This document shows positions 49,884 to 59,900 of a DNA stretch of 61,603 bases, in pieces; position 1 is the stretch's first letter, and the number at the start of each line of letters is the position of its first letter. The notes below the pieces were generated by a model that saw only the letters and a program-made list of their open reading frames with translations, was not told where the DNA came from and did not search any database. Position numbers and translations under genes: made by a program. The DNA is from Chitinophagaceae bacterium. Its GTDB lineage: Bacteria; Bacteroidota; Bacteroidia; Chitinophagales; Chitinophagaceae. Where the stretch lies: positions 1 to 61,603 of the forward strand of contig JACCYQ010000192.1 in NCBI GenBank assembly GCA_013696395.1, read 5' to 3'.

Positions 49884-52601
49884 ATGTTACGATTTTTTAT
49901 TCGGTTCAGTGCTTTACTGATTTTATCAGCTTTTTCTTTTTCTAACATTCAAGCCCAGGAACCTGTTTCTGTTGATCCGGATTTACTTGCATTGGAAAAT
50001 GCCCGTGTGCCCAGGGAGTACTCCATTGCTGGTATCAATGTAACCGGTACAACATATGATACTGCTATTGTAAAATCAATATCAGGATTACAAATTGGCG
50101 ATAAGATAAATATTCCAGGGGGCGATCAGTTTTCAAAAGCCATTGTGAATTTGTGGAGACAACGTTTATTTTCAAACGTTCAAATTTATATTACAAAACT
50201 TGAAGAAGATCGAATCTGGATAGAGATTAATGTGCAGGAAAGACCCCGCTTAGCCGATTTTAAATTTATAGGAATAAAGAAATCGGAACAGGATGAAATT
50301 ACCGGGAAATTAGGGCTTGTAAAATCAACTATAATAACTGAAAATACCCGGCGAACAGCTCTTGAGATTATCGAAAAATATTATAACGAAAAGGGGTTTA
50401 AAAATGTTTCAGTACGTATTGAGGAAACACCCCAGCCAGCTTTAGTGAATTCAATTTCTTTGACTTTCTTTATCAATAAGGGAAACAAAGTACGCATCAA
50501 TGAGTTAAACTTTTTTGGCAATGAAACCGTGTCAGATCTTAAATTAAAAAAACAAATGAAAGGGACCAAGGAGATGACTAAAATCACCTTGCGACCTATT
50601 GCCTATAATAGTCCATATGGTATCAATGAAACAACTACGTTCGAAGAATACCTGAATGATTTTGGCTTTCTTTCTTTAACAAAAACAAGAAGCTTTATTG
50701 ATCCTTATTTCCGCTTTAAATTATTTAGTTCGGCCAAATTTGATGAAAAGAAATATGAGGACGATAAACAATCCTTACTTGATTATTATAACTCCCTGGG
50801 ATACCGCGATGCCGTTATTGTAGCTGATACCCAGTATTTTGTGCAAACCGGCAACATGAACGTTGATATTAATGTAGATGAAGGCCGTAAATATTTTTTT
50901 GGGGATATAGCGTGGAGGGGAAATACTAAATATCCTGATTCCGTGCTTACCACCGTATTGGGTATTCAGAAAGGGGATGTATATAATCTTGAAACATTAA
51001 ACAGGGGAATTGGAAAACAATTATCACCTGATGGTGGTGCTGATATCAGTGGTTTATATATGGATGATGGCTATTTATTTTTCCAGATTAATCCTATTGA
51101 AACGGCGGTTTATAATGATACGATCGATTTTGAGATCAGGATCGTGGAAGGACCGCAGGCCACCATTGGGCAGGTCAACATCATTGGGAACGATAAAACG
51201 AAAGATTATGTTATCCGGAGGGAATTGAGAACAGTACCCGGTGAAAAATTCAGCCGTACCGATATAATACGTAGTCAACGGGAACTGGCCAATCTGCAAT
51301 ACTTTAACCAGGAAACAATTGATCCGGGTGTAGTGCCACATCCTGAAAATGGAACAGTTGATATAAATTGGAAGTTGGAAGAAAAATCCTCTGATCAGCT
51401 GGAGATGTCTGCCGGATGGGGTGGTGGTGTCGGATTAACCGGCACACTGGGAGTAACTTTTAATAATTTCTCTATTCGCAATATTACCAAACGGTCAAGT
51501 TGGGATCCATTGCCTACAGGGGATGGCCAAAAACTGAGCCTTCGTATGCAATCCAATGGTAAAGCATACCAGTCATATAGTTTTGCTTTTACTGAACCCT
51601 GGTTGGGTGGTAAAAAAAGAAATTCATTTACCATCAACTTAAACAAAAGCGTTTTCCGTAATGGATTTTTTAATCCTGTCAGTGGTAAATACGAATTTGA
51701 TGATAATACCTTGCTAAAAACCTTTGGTGCCGGCATATCATTGGGTAAGCAATTAAAATGGCCCGATGATTTTTTCAGCCTTGTTTATTCACTTAATTTC
51801 ACTCAGTATCAATTACGCAATTATGCCATCTTTGCTGGTTTAAGCAATGGCACTTCAACCAATATAAGTCTGAAACTGGCCTTACAAAGGTCTTCGGTGT
51901 TTAATCCGATCTTCCCAACCAGTGGTAGCAGTTTCGTGGGTAGTGTTCAGCTTACTCCACCTTATTCTTTATTAAATCCCGATTTGGTAAATGATGTAAA
52001 TCCTTATAAAAAGCCTGAATATCATAAATGGCGTTTTAACGCAGAATGGTATGTTCCTATTGGAAAAGCGGGAGGCGAAGATAGAACCCGTCAGTTGGTT
52101 TTGAAATTGGCAGCCAAGTATGGTTTTATGGGTCGTTATAATCGGGACCTCGATTTCTCACCTTTTGAACGTTTCCAGGTGGGTGATGCCGGACTCACTA
52201 ATAATTTTGGTTTGCTGGGGTACGATATTATTGCCCATAGAGGATATCCTGTTTATGAAACCTCCAATCCTTCAGTAAATCCAGACCAGCAAAATGCCCA
52301 GAACCTGTTTACCATTTTTAATAAGTACCAGATGGAACTTCGCTATCCGGTAGTAACAAATCCTGGAAGCACTATTTATGCATTAACGTTTTTTGAAGCA
52401 GCCAATGGATGGCACGATTTTAAACAATACAACCCCTTCCGCTTACGCAGAAGCGCCGGAGTAGGAATGCGTTTCTTTCTGCCTATGTTCGGATTACTTG
52501 GGTTTGATTATGGTATTGGTTTCGACCGTATACAACCTGGGTCAGGGGGATTGAAAAACGCTTCACGCTTTACCTTTATGTTAGGTTTTGAACCAGAATA
52601 A
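49884..52601 (+). CDS. bamA: Outer-membrane protein assembly factor BamA
   Basis: BamA inserts beta-barrel proteins into the outer membrane. This 905-residue protein has a signal peptide (about 1-24, ending I-Q-A-Q), five POTRA-like repeats (about residues 40-460; RIWIEINVQERPRLADFKFIGIKK and similar units) and a C-terminal 16-strand barrel. The barrel has the lid-lock type motif region (GFDYGIGFDRIQPG) and ends in FTFMLGFEPE, a C-terminal signature with aromatic residues. Longer than E. coli BamA (810), as is usual in Bacteroidota. Two skp-type chaperone genes follow at once. Confidence 0.95.
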   Translation: MLRFFIRFSALLILSAFSFSNIQAQEPVSVDPDLLALENARVPREYSIAGINVTGTTYDTAIVKSISGLQIGDKINIPGGDQFSKAIVNLWRQRLFSNVQIYITKLEEDRIWIEINVQERPRLADFKFIGIKKSEQDEITGKLGLVKSTIITENTRRTALEIIEKYYNEKGFKNVSVRIEETPQPALVNSISLTFFINKGNKVRINELNFFGNETVSDLKLKKQMKGTKEMTKITLRPIAYNSPYGINETTTFEEYLNDFGFLSLTKTRSFIDPYFRFKLFSSAKFDEKKYEDDKQSLLDYYNSLGYRDAVIVADTQYFVQTGNMNVDINVDEGRKYFFGDIAWRGNTKYPDSVLTTVLGIQKGDVYNLETLNRGIGKQLSPDGGADISGLYMDDGYLFFQINPIETAVYNDTIDFEIRIVEGPQATIGQVNIIGNDKTKDYVIRRELRTVPGEKFSRTDIIRSQRELANLQYFNQETIDPGVVPHPENGTVDINWKLEEKSSDQLEMSAGWGGGVGLTGTLGVTFNNFSIRNITKRSSWDPLPTGDGQKLSLRMQSNGKAYQSYSFAFTEPWLGGKKRNSFTINLNKSVFRNGFFNPVSGKYEFDDNTLLKTFGAGISLGKQLKWPDDFFSLVYSLNFTQYQLRNYAIFAGLSNGTSTNISLKLALQRSSVFNPIFPTSGSSFVGSVQLTPPYSLLNPDLVNDVNPYKKPEYHKWRFNAEWYVPIGKAGGEDRTRQLVLKLAAKYGFMGRYNRDLDFSPFERFQVGDAGLTNNFGLLGYDIIAHRGYPVYETSNPSVNPDQQNAQNLFTIFNKYQMELRYPVVTNPGSTIYALTFFEAANGWHDFKQYNPFRLRRSAGVGMRFFLPMFGLLGFDYGIGFDRIQPGSGGLKNASRFTFMLGFEPE

Positions 52602-52629
52602 TAATTTACCGAATTTAAAAATCAATGTT

Positions 52630-53157
52630 ATGAAAAAATATATGCGTATTGGGTTATTTATGCTAGGCTTGTTTTTAACAGGATCTGTTTCAGTAAATGC
52701 ACAGAAATATGCTGTAATTGATACCCGGTATATTTTGGATAAGATCCCTGATTATGCAAATGCCCAGAAGGAGTTGGATAATATTGCGGGCAATTGGCAA
52801 AAAGAGATTGATGCCATGCAGGCAGAATTAGATAAAATGTATAAAGATTATGAAGCAGAACAAGTAATGCTGAGTGAAGATCTTCGTAAGAAAAGAGAAG
52901 ACCAGTTATTTGTAAAAGAAAAAACTTTACGTGATCTGCAGCGTCAGCGTTTTGGTTTTGAAGGGGACTTGTTTAAAAGAAGACAACAACTCATTAAACC
53001 TGTACAGGATAAGGTTTTTAATGCAGTTCAAAAACTGGCTGTACAACGGGGTTATGAATTTATACTGGATAAAAGTGAAGGAATTACTGTTATATTTGCC
53101 GACCCAAAACTGGATAAGAGCGAAGATGTGCTCAGAGAATTAGGGGTTAGAAACTAA
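52630..53157 (+). CDS. OmpH/Skp family periplasmic chaperone, first copy
   Basis: A 175-residue exported Skp/OmpH-type chaperone, thought to carry unfolded outer-membrane proteins to BamA. A signal peptide (ending V-N-A-Q) is followed by KYAVIDTRYILDKIPDYANAQKELD, the usual start of the family, then a long Lys/Glu/Gln-rich coiled coil (about residues 50-120) that forms the tentacles, and the C-terminal GYEFILDKSEGITVIFADPKLDKSEDV strand. The frame opens at TTG 52588 overlapping bamA, but ATG 52630 gives the clean signal peptide. It is 28 bp after bamA and followed by a second copy. Confidence 0.9.
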   Translation: MKKYMRIGLFMLGLFLTGSVSVNAQKYAVIDTRYILDKIPDYANAQKELDNIAGNWQKEIDAMQAELDKMYKDYEAEQVMLSEDLRKKREDQLFVKEKTLRDLQRQRFGFEGDLFKRRQQLIKPVQDKVFNAVQKLAVQRGYEFILDKSEGITVIFADPKLDKSEDVLRELGVRN

Positions 53158-53231
53158 ATTTTGATATCCCGAAGCAACCATAAACCACTTAATTGTATCA
53201 TACAAAAACAAAAATTACAAACATTCGCAAA

Positions 53232-53771
53232 ATGAAAAATTTCAAATTATTAGTCATTGCATTTGCCTTAATTATTGCAGGTAATACTGCTATGGCTCAA
53301 AGCAAAGTTGGTTACATCAGTTTAGATAATATGGTTGCCATAATGCCAGAAACAGCTAAACTGGATAGTCTGTTACAGAAATACCAGACTGATTCTCTTC
53401 AACCTCGTTTTAATTACACTTTAATGGAATTTCAGCGTAAAGACAGCCTGGTAAATGGCAAAGATTCCTTGAAAACACCAGCTTCTGTTCGTTCCAAAAT
53501 GAAAGAAGAAATGCAACAGGATCTGTATGAATTACAGAACTGGCAGACACTTGTTCAGCAAGCAACTGAAGCCAAGCAAAACCAGCTGCTGGCACCAATA
53601 TATCAAAGAGTTGTGACGGCCATCCAGACTGTGGCCAAAGAAAATAATTATGTTCATGTTTATAATAAAGAGGCTTTATTAGTGGCTCCGGCGGGTGATG
53701 ATCTTTTACCTTTGGTAGCTAGAAAGCTAAATGTAACGGTACCTCCTGCACTTAAACCTGGCATCAATTAA
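53232..53771 (+). CDS. OmpH/Skp family periplasmic chaperone, second copy
   Basis: A 179-residue diverged paralogue of the preceding chaperone. The signal peptide ends A-M-A-Q, followed by KVGYISLDNMVAIMPETAKLDSLL, a Gln/Lys-rich helical region (about residues 45-120) and a C-terminal LLVAPAGDDLLPLVARKLNV instead of the ATP/metal-loop-like end of the first copy. The start is ATG 53232; an in-frame TTG at 53193 is less likely. Tandem skp genes after bamA are usual in Bacteroidota. A strong terminator closes the bamA-skp-skp unit. Confidence 0.88.
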   Translation: MKNFKLLVIAFALIIAGNTAMAQSKVGYISLDNMVAIMPETAKLDSLLQKYQTDSLQPRFNYTLMEFQRKDSLVNGKDSLKTPASVRSKMKEEMQQDLYELQNWQTLVQQATEAKQNQLLAPIYQRVVTAIQTVAKENNYVHVYNKEALLVAPAGDDLLPLVARKLNVTVPPALKPGIN

Positions 53772-53790
53772 GCTAATTAAAAAATTAATG

Positions 53791-53821
53791 ATACCTCCGC
53801 TATTAACGGGGGTATTTTTTT
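53791..53821 (+). terminator. Terminator of bamA-skp-skp
   Basis: A 9-bp stem with one G-T pair (53791-53799 with 53807-53815) is followed by seven T. It ends the chaperone unit before murI. Confidence 0.85.
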
Positions 53822-53851
53822 GCATATCACCTAATACTCAACTGGTAAAGT

Positions 53852-53859
53852 TATTTTTG
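53852..53859 (+). promoter_or_regulatory. -7 box TATTTTTG before murI
   Basis: A TAnnTTTG match ends 4 bases before the murI ATG at 53864. No TTG at -33. As with ctaA, the closeness suggests a leaderless mRNA. Confidence 0.42.
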
Positions 53860-53863
53860 CTGA

Positions 53864-54694
53864 ATGAATGTAAAGCGTCCCATTGGTGTTTTTGATTCCG
53901 GTTATGGCGGTTTAACAGTGTTAAAAGAAATAGTACAAAAGTTGCCTGATTACGATTATCTATATTTAGGTGATAATGCAAGAGCACCGTATGGTCCCCG
54001 CTCTTTTGAAACGGTTTACCGGTATACCTGGCAGTGTGTTGAATGGTTTTTTAAGCAGGGTTGTCCATTAGTTATACTTGCTTGTAATACAGCATCTGCA
54101 AAAGCTTTACGGAGTATTCAGCAAAGGGATTTGCCTTCAAAATATCCAGATAAAAGGGTGTTGGGTGTCATCAGGCCTACAACAGAATTGATTGGTAATT
54201 TTAGTAAAACCAAATCAGTGGGTATATTAGCTACCAATGGAACGGTTATCTCCCAATCATACCCCATAGAAATAGCACATCATTTTCCGGAAATAAAAGT
54301 TTACCAGGAAGCCTGTCCTATGTGGGTACCGCTGGTAGAAAATAATGAATATGATGGAGAGGGTGCAGATTATTTTATTAAAAAAAATATCGCTAACCTG
54401 TTGAAATATTCAAGCGAGATTGATACGGTATTGCTGGCATGTACGCATTACCCATTATTAAAAAATAAATTGAAAAATTTTCTTCCTGAATCAATACAAT
54501 TGATATCCCAGGGTGAAATTGTAGCGGATGGCACGAAGAATTATTTACTTCGCCATCCGGAAATGGAGAAAGCGCTTTCAAAGAATGGCCAAAGGGATTT
54601 CTATACTACCGATTCAGCGAAAGATTTTGATTCTCATGCCCTTGTTTTTTATGGAAAGGAGATTGCTTCAGTTCATGTAGACCTTGATGAATAG
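53864..54694 (+). CDS. murI: Glutamate racemase
   Basis: MurI makes D-glutamate for peptidoglycan by a two-cysteine mechanism. This 276-residue cytoplasmic protein shows the start IGVFDSGYGGLTVL with Asp11-Ser12, the first catalytic Cys in LACNTASAKAL, the LGVIRPTTELI loop and the second catalytic Cys in LLACTHYPLLKN. The length matches the family. It ends the long envelope-synthesis run that starts with the glycosyltransferase at 41.4 kb and is followed by the rpmH leader. Confidence 0.95.
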   Translation: MNVKRPIGVFDSGYGGLTVLKEIVQKLPDYDYLYLGDNARAPYGPRSFETVYRYTWQCVEWFFKQGCPLVILACNTASAKALRSIQQRDLPSKYPDKRVLGVIRPTTELIGNFSKTKSVGILATNGTVISQSYPIEIAHHFPEIKVYQEACPMWVPLVENNEYDGEGADYFIKKNIANLLKYSSEIDTVLLACTHYPLLKNKLKNFLPESIQLISQGEIVADGTKNYLLRHPEMEKALSKNGQRDFYTTDSAKDFDSHALVFYGKEIASVHVDLDE

Positions 54695-54772
54695 AGGGTC
54701 TTAAACCAAGCACAGCGTAATAAAATTTCTTAAAATCCACATTTTCATGGCTGAAATTCAATCTTCAACCCT

Positions 54773-54780
54773 TACCTTTG
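54773..54780 (+). promoter_or_regulatory. -7 box TACCTTTG for rpmH
   Basis: An exact TAnnTTTG match 108 bases before the rpmH ATG, predicting a leader of about 100 nt. No clear TTG at -33. Confidence 0.5.
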
Positions 54781-54888
54781 CCGTCCCTTTCACAACTAAG
54801 CGGATATGGTGATCTGTTTTGCATGTCGAATAAAAGGATACCAGCTTCGTAAGTGGCTGATTTTTAAACGGGTAGAAAATTTAAAATT

Positions 54889-55044
54889 ATGAAACGCACA
54901 TTTCAACCGCATAATCGTCGTCGTAAATCTGTACATGGTTTTCGTAAACGCATGCAAACTGCCAATGGTCGGAAAGTTTTAGCCAGTCGTCGTGCTAAGG
55001 GTCGTATAAAACTGTCCGTTTCAGATGAAAGGAAGTTAAAATAA
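54889..55044 (+). CDS. rpmH: 50S ribosomal protein L34
   Basis: A 51-residue protein of the large ribosomal subunit. The sequence begins [22 protein letters not shown], as L34 does, and continues with the conserved [14 protein letters not shown] block. The last eight residues (SDERKLK region) are a short lineage-specific extension. Highly basic throughout. ATG start at 54889 with an A-rich region before it. It is followed by a terminator-like hairpin, then rnpA, the usual rpmH-rnpA-yidD order; dnaA is not adjacent. Confidence 0.97.
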   Translation: MKRTFQPHNRRRKSVHGFRKRMQTANGRKVLASRRAKGRIKLSVSDERKLK

Positions 55045-55077
55045 AGAAGACCTGAATTGGATTTAAAATATATTTAT

Positions 55078-55103
55078 TAGCCCCTTTTGGGGCTATTTTT
55101 GTT
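55078..55103 (+). terminator. Hairpin terminator between rpmH and rnpA
   Basis: TAGCCCC (55078-55084) pairs with GGGGCTA (55089-55095) around a TTTT loop, followed by TTTTTGTTTT. It should uncouple much of rpmH transcription from rnpA, which starts 10 bases later. Confidence 0.88.
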
Positions 55104-55112
55104 TTACACCAC

Positions 55113-55520
55113 ATGGCAAAAAAATTCACTTTACGGGCATCCGAAAGGTTAAAGGGTCGCAAATTGATGGAGCGGGTTTTCAAAACCGGGACTCGTTGGA
55201 ATAAATATCCTTTAAGAGTTTCATATATTATAGATGATGAAACGGTGTATGGCTGTATAAAGTTCGGTTGTAGTGCGCCAGTTCGAAATTTTAAAAAAGC
55301 AGTGGATCGTAACCGGGTTAAAAGATTAATGAAAGAAGCATTCCGACTGGAAAAGCATTTGCTTGTAGAACGCTTGAAACAAAAAAATGCCCGGCTGGTC
55401 ATTTTTGTAATTTATACCGCGCCTGGATTACCAAAATTTGTAACCATTAAAACTGCCATAGATGAATTAGTGTTAAAGCTTAAAGAAGAAATCGAAGGAA
55501 CAAAACTTCTAAACAACTAA
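55113..55520 (+). CDS. rnpA: Ribonuclease P protein component
   Basis: The protein subunit of RNase P, which with the M1 RNA trims tRNA 5' leaders. The 135-residue basic protein has the FTLRASERLKGRKLMERVFKTG start, a central beta-sheet (KFGCSAPVRNFKKAVDRNRVKRLMKEAFR) containing the conserved R-N-R motif, and a C-terminal helix. It starts only 10 bases after the terminator tract that follows rpmH, so read-through or an unseen promoter drives it. It is 9 bases before yidD. Confidence 0.95.
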   Translation: MAKKFTLRASERLKGRKLMERVFKTGTRWNKYPLRVSYIIDDETVYGCIKFGCSAPVRNFKKAVDRNRVKRLMKEAFRLEKHLLVERLKQKNARLVIFVIYTAPGLPKFVTIKTAIDELVLKLKEEIEGTKLLNN

Positions 55521-55529
55521 ACATTATAC

Positions 55530-55760
55530 TTGAACAATCTTCTCAAAATATTATCCCTTCCTTTTATCTGGTTAATCAGGTTCTACCAAATTGTAATTTC
55601 ACCCTGGTTTGGACCAAAATGTCGGTTTACACCTTCCTGTTCTCAATATTCATTAGAAGCATTTAAAAAATTTGGACTGTTTAAGGGGTTTTTGTTAACC
55701 ATTAAACGAATTGGTCGTTGCCATCCCTGGGGCGGACATGGTTACGACCCGGTACCTTAG
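55530..55760 (+). CDS. yidD: Membrane protein insertion efficiency factor YidD
   Basis: A 76-residue YidD protein that aids YidC-dependent membrane-protein insertion and associates with the inner membrane through an amphipathic helix. Family marks are [29 protein letters not shown] with its Cys pair and the C-terminal [18 protein letters not shown]. No in-frame ATG is available, so the start is a TTG at 55530. It is directly downstream of rnpA, the usual partner. A repeat-rich spacer begins right after its stop codon. Confidence 0.93.
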   Translation: MNNLLKILSLPFIWLIRFYQIVISPWFGPKCRFTPSCSQYSLEAFKKFGLFKGFLLTIKRIGRCHPWGGHGYDPVP

Positions 55761-55830
55761 TTCAATTTGGCAATTTGACAATTCGACAATTCGCCAGCCG
55801 GCAGCCTGCCTGTCCGGTAGGCAGGGCTGG
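55761..55830. repeat. Tandem octamer repeat plus CCTGCCT/AGGCAGG hairpin element
   Basis: Just after the yidD stop, four near-identical 8-base units of the form CAATT[T/C]G[G/A] follow one another (about 55763-55794). They lead into a strong imperfect palindrome: CCAGC (55794-55798) pairs with GCTGG (55826-55830) and, inside it, CCTGCCT (55805-55811) pairs with AGGCAGG (55819-55825). The GC-rich core stands out against the AT-rich surroundings. It resembles the short CCTGCCTG-type interspersed palindromes I recall from Bacteroidota genomes, but no second copy was seen in this window. Confidence 0.55.
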
Positions 55831-55860
55831 TTTGATAATGGATTTAACAACTCGCATTTA

Positions 55861-55896
55861 TTCAAAAAGAATGACTGCCCCATTTGAGGCAGCCAT
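55861..55896 (-). terminator. Terminator of sodA
   Basis: A stem of nine positions with one mismatch (55871-55879 with 55888-55896) is followed on the minus strand by a T-rich tract (55868-55861). It lies about 70 bp after the sodA stop. Confidence 0.65.
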
Positions 55897-55963
55897 TTCA
55901 AATTTCTAATCCGGAATCAATCTTCACCCCAATTCCAAATCTCTAATTCCCAATTCCTATCAA

Positions 55964-56569
55964 CTATTTAGCTGCTTCATAACGTTCCGCCACTTTATCC
56001 CAATTAACAACATTCCAGAATGCCTTTAAATATTCAGGTCGTTTGTTCTGGTATTTAAGATAATAAGCGTGCTCCCAAACATCCACACCTAAAACAGGCG
56101 TTCCTTTTACTTCTGCAACATCCATCAGCGGGTTATCCTGGTTTGGCGTGCTGGATACTTCCAGTTTACCATCTTTCATAATAAGCCAGGCCCATCCAGA
56201 TCCAAAACGGGTTGCACCTGCATTATTGAATTTTTCTTTGAACGCATCAAAAGAACCAAAGGCTTCATCAATGGCACTAGCCAGGGAACCTGAAGGTTTT
56301 CCTTGTCCATTTGAACCTAAGATCTCCCAGAAAAAAGTATGGTTCCAGTGACCCCCACCATTATTACGAACGGCTGGTGAAATGTTTCCTGCATGAGCAA
56401 TTAATTCATCCAGGCTTTTATTTTCATTGTCTGTGCCAGCGATCGCTTTATTCAGGTTGTCAACATATGCCTGGTGATGTTTACCATGGTGTATTTCCAT
56501 GGTTTGTTTATCAATGTGTGGTTCCAATGCATCCTGTGCATATGGTAAAGATGGTAATGTAAATGCCAT
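55964..56569 (-). CDS. sodA: Superoxide dismutase, Mn/Fe family
   Basis: A 201-residue cytoplasmic iron/manganese superoxide dismutase. Metal ligands are His27 (EIHHGKHH), the His in [10 protein letters not shown], and the Asp and His in DVWEHAYY. The Gly-Gly-Gly-His-x-Asn-His stretch and the Gln in TPNQDNP point to the Mn-type, but the cambialistic form is possible. The [21 protein letters not shown] tail is standard. No signal peptide. The gene is monocistronic, convergent with yidD. Confidence 0.93.
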   Translation of the reverse strand: MAFTLPSLPYAQDALEPHIDKQTMEIHHGKHHQAYVDNLNKAIAGTDNENKSLDELIAHAGNISPAVRNNGGGHWNHTFFWEILGSNGQGKPSGSLASAIDEAFGSFDAFKEKFNNAGATRFGSGWAWLIMKDGKLEVSSTPNQDNPLMDVAEVKGTPVLGVDVWEHAYYLKYQNKRPEYLKAFWNVVNWDKVAERYEAAK

Positions 56570-56929
56570 AACAATAGAATTTAAAAAATGAAAAATGAGA
56601 TTATCCTTTGCTTAATGATGACAGAAAATCTGCTTTGTTGAAAACATAACAAATTTAATGCAAGGAGGTTGAGAACTTCATTTTTTAATATCACAATAAT
56701 TTTGCAGGTTTTTGCGGGTTGATGCATTTATCCACATTTTATTCATTTATATGTTGCAATAGTCCTTTTCCCTTATTTTCATAAAGTCGTAAGTCATAAT
56801 TTGGCCTGCGGTTTTACGTTTTAGAAGTTTTTTTTCTCTTAATATGTAGATTTATTAAGAATTTATTGCAGCTATTTGCAATTTTTTATTGCCTACCATT
56901 TATTATCAAATTTTTAAATTTTCACGCTT
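56570..56929. other. Intergenic region between sodA and susC
   Basis: A 360-base AT-rich spacer between divergent genes. No credible reading frame. A small ATTGCA/TGCAAT inverted repeat (56865-56870 and 56877-56882) followed by TTTTTT lies 47 bp before the susC ATG and could be a weak hairpin in its leader. No clear TTG-N19-TAnnTTTG promoter was found on either strand. Confidence 0.4.
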
Positions 56930-59900
56930 ATGAAAAAATGTATGTATTCATGGATGTTGATTTTACTAACTGTGCCCATGATCGTTTTTGGACAAGGTAG
57001 GCAAATAACCGGAACGGTCAGGGATGCAAATGGAATTCCCCTGGCATCCGTTTCTGTTTTAGAGAAAGGAACCAGCACGGGTACTGTAACAGATGCCAAT
57101 GGTGCATTCAGCATTAATGTATCAAAACCAAATGCAACGCTTGTATTTTCGTATGTGGGAATGGAACCACAGGAATTGTTTTTGGGAACCAGTAATAATT
57201 ATGAAGTTTCATTGTCTGCAACTGGTAATTTATCCGAAGTGGTAGTAACGGCTATGGGGATTCGAAAAGAAAAAAGAGAACTGGGTTATTCCATCCAGAA
57301 TGTAAGCGGCGATGATCTGAACATTAACCGACAGAGCAATGTGGTAAATGCACTGCAGGGAAAAGTTTCTGGAGTAACGATTTCCAGTACGGGTGGAGCG
57401 CCGGGGCAGGGTGCCAGGATCTTAATCCGTGGAATCAATTCATTGGATGCCGGAAGAAATAACCAACCATTATTTATAGTTGATGGGGTTGAAGTTGACA
57501 ACAGCACCTTTACTACCGGAGGTGGAGATTCAAGGGGTATGACCAACCGTGCCGCAGACATTAATCCTGATGATGTAGAAAGTATCTCTGTTTTAAAAGG
57601 TGGAGCAGCAACTGCATTATACGGCATCAGGGCAGCCAATGGTGTAATTCTTATTACAACCAAATCAGCCAAGGCAGGGCAGATACAAGTGAACTACACC
57701 GGGACATTCGGTTTTGAAAATGTTAATAAAACACCCGATGTTCAATCTAAATTTACACAGGGTTATTTAGGTGTTTATAATAATACAAGTTTTTGGCCAT
57801 CCTGGGGACCAACAGTTGCAGAAGGTAATGCAATGGATCCCACACACCCCGACCAGATCTTCAATAATTTTGAGCAGGGATATCAAACCGGGGACCAGAT
57901 GCGTCATAGTATTTCTTTAACCGGGGGAACAGATATCGCTCAAATGGCAGCTTCATTTTCTTATTCTGACCAAACGGGTGTTATACCTTTCAGTGATTAT
58001 ACAAGTTATAATGCCAGGTTAAATGGAAATATAAACGTCAGTAAAAAAATACGTGCGGGTGCTTCTTTGAATTTTATCAATTCAGGCGGATCAAGAGTAA
58101 ACGCGGATCGTTATGGGGAACAGCTGATTTATTGGTCTCCCCGCTGGGACGTAATGGATTATATTAAGCCAGATGGCACACAAAAAAATTATGGTCCTGA
58201 TAATGACAACCCGGTTTATACTTTGGCAACGAATCGATTTCAGGATAACGTAAACCGTATCATCGCCAGTGCAAATGTTAGTTATGCTCCAACTAGTTGG
58301 TTGAATTTTGTGTATCGTTTTGGTAATGATTTTTATACCGATGCCAGAACCAGAACAGCACCAGGCCCTAAAGGTGTGGTGGATGAATTGATCAATGGAG
58401 ATAATGGTTTTGGATTTGTACAGGAACATAATTTAAGAAACCGCGTTCTTACTTCAACTTTCATCGCAAATCTTACTCATTCATTCAGTGATGATTTTTC
58501 CGTAGACCTGAAATTAGGACATGATTTAAGAGATGCTAAATTAAGAAGGACCAGTACTACAGGCGATACATTAGTGGTGCCGGATCTTTTCTTATTACAA
58601 AATACTAAACGCATTCTTTCATCCAGCCTGATTGAAGATTACAGAAACTATGGTTTCTTTGGCGACCTGACATTAGGTTTCAGGAACTATTTGTTCCTGA
58701 ATGTAACCGGAAGAAATGATTTTACTTCTACGTTATCTGAAGATAACAGGAGTTATTTTTATCCATCAATTAGTCTAAGTTATATTTTCAGTGATATGTT
58801 TACCATGCCTTCATGGTTAGATTATGGTAAACTAAAAGCATCATATGCAAAAGTGGGTAAAGATGGAAACCCTTATGGAACCACAACGGGTTTTGTTTCC
58901 ACAACGCCCATTGGCAATGTATTGCCATGGACCAATGTGGACAGGTTGGGTAATCCATTGTTAAGACCAGAGTTTACCAATACTTCTGAAGCAGGTTTCG
59001 AATTGCGCTTTCTGAAAAGCAGGTTAGGCTTAGAAGTAACAGGCTACCAGTCTAATAGTAAAGACCTTTTATTGCCTGTAAAAATCTCAAATACCACTGG
59101 TTTCGATGAAGCATATATCAATGCTGGTGAAATTGAAAACAAGGGCATAGAAGTAACACTAACGGCCATCCCTGTACGCACTACTGATTTTACCTGGGAT
59201 TTCAATATTAATTTCTCATCCAATAAAAGTGAAGTAATTAAATTGAATGAAGGGTTATCCGAGATATTAACTGCTTCCCAATTTGGTTATATTGGTTCTT
59301 CTGCAAGTATGAAATTGATTCCGGGGTATGAATATGGTGCATTGTTTGGCAGAACTTACAAGCGGTATTATGGAAGTAAGCCCGAAGATCCTGTCAGGAT
59401 CGATTATGACCAACCATTATTGATAGGAGCTAATGGATTCCCTATTGTAGAAACCAAACAAAAATACCTGGGTAGCACTCAACCAGATTTTATATTAAGC
59501 ACATTGCAAACCTTACGATATAAAGGTTTTGCATTAAGCCTTTTAATGGATATAAGAGAAGGACAAATGAAATACAACCAGTTTGCTAATTTCATGGCTG
59601 CATTTGGCACTGCGAAGTTTACTGAAAACAGAACGGAGACTATTGTTTTTGATGGTGTTTTAGCAGATGGTACACCCAATACAAAACCCGTTTACCTGGG
59701 GCAAGGTGTTGGTCCTGATGGTGTCAATTATGGTAATGGTTATTATCGTAATGTTTATCGTGGAATTACAGAAAATTTCATTGAAGATGCATCATGGATA
59801 AGGTTGCGTTCACTTTCTTTGAGTTACAGTCTTCCTTCAAGTTTATTAAACCGTATCAGTGTTATAAAAGGAGCATCTATTTCTTTAACGGGAAATAACC

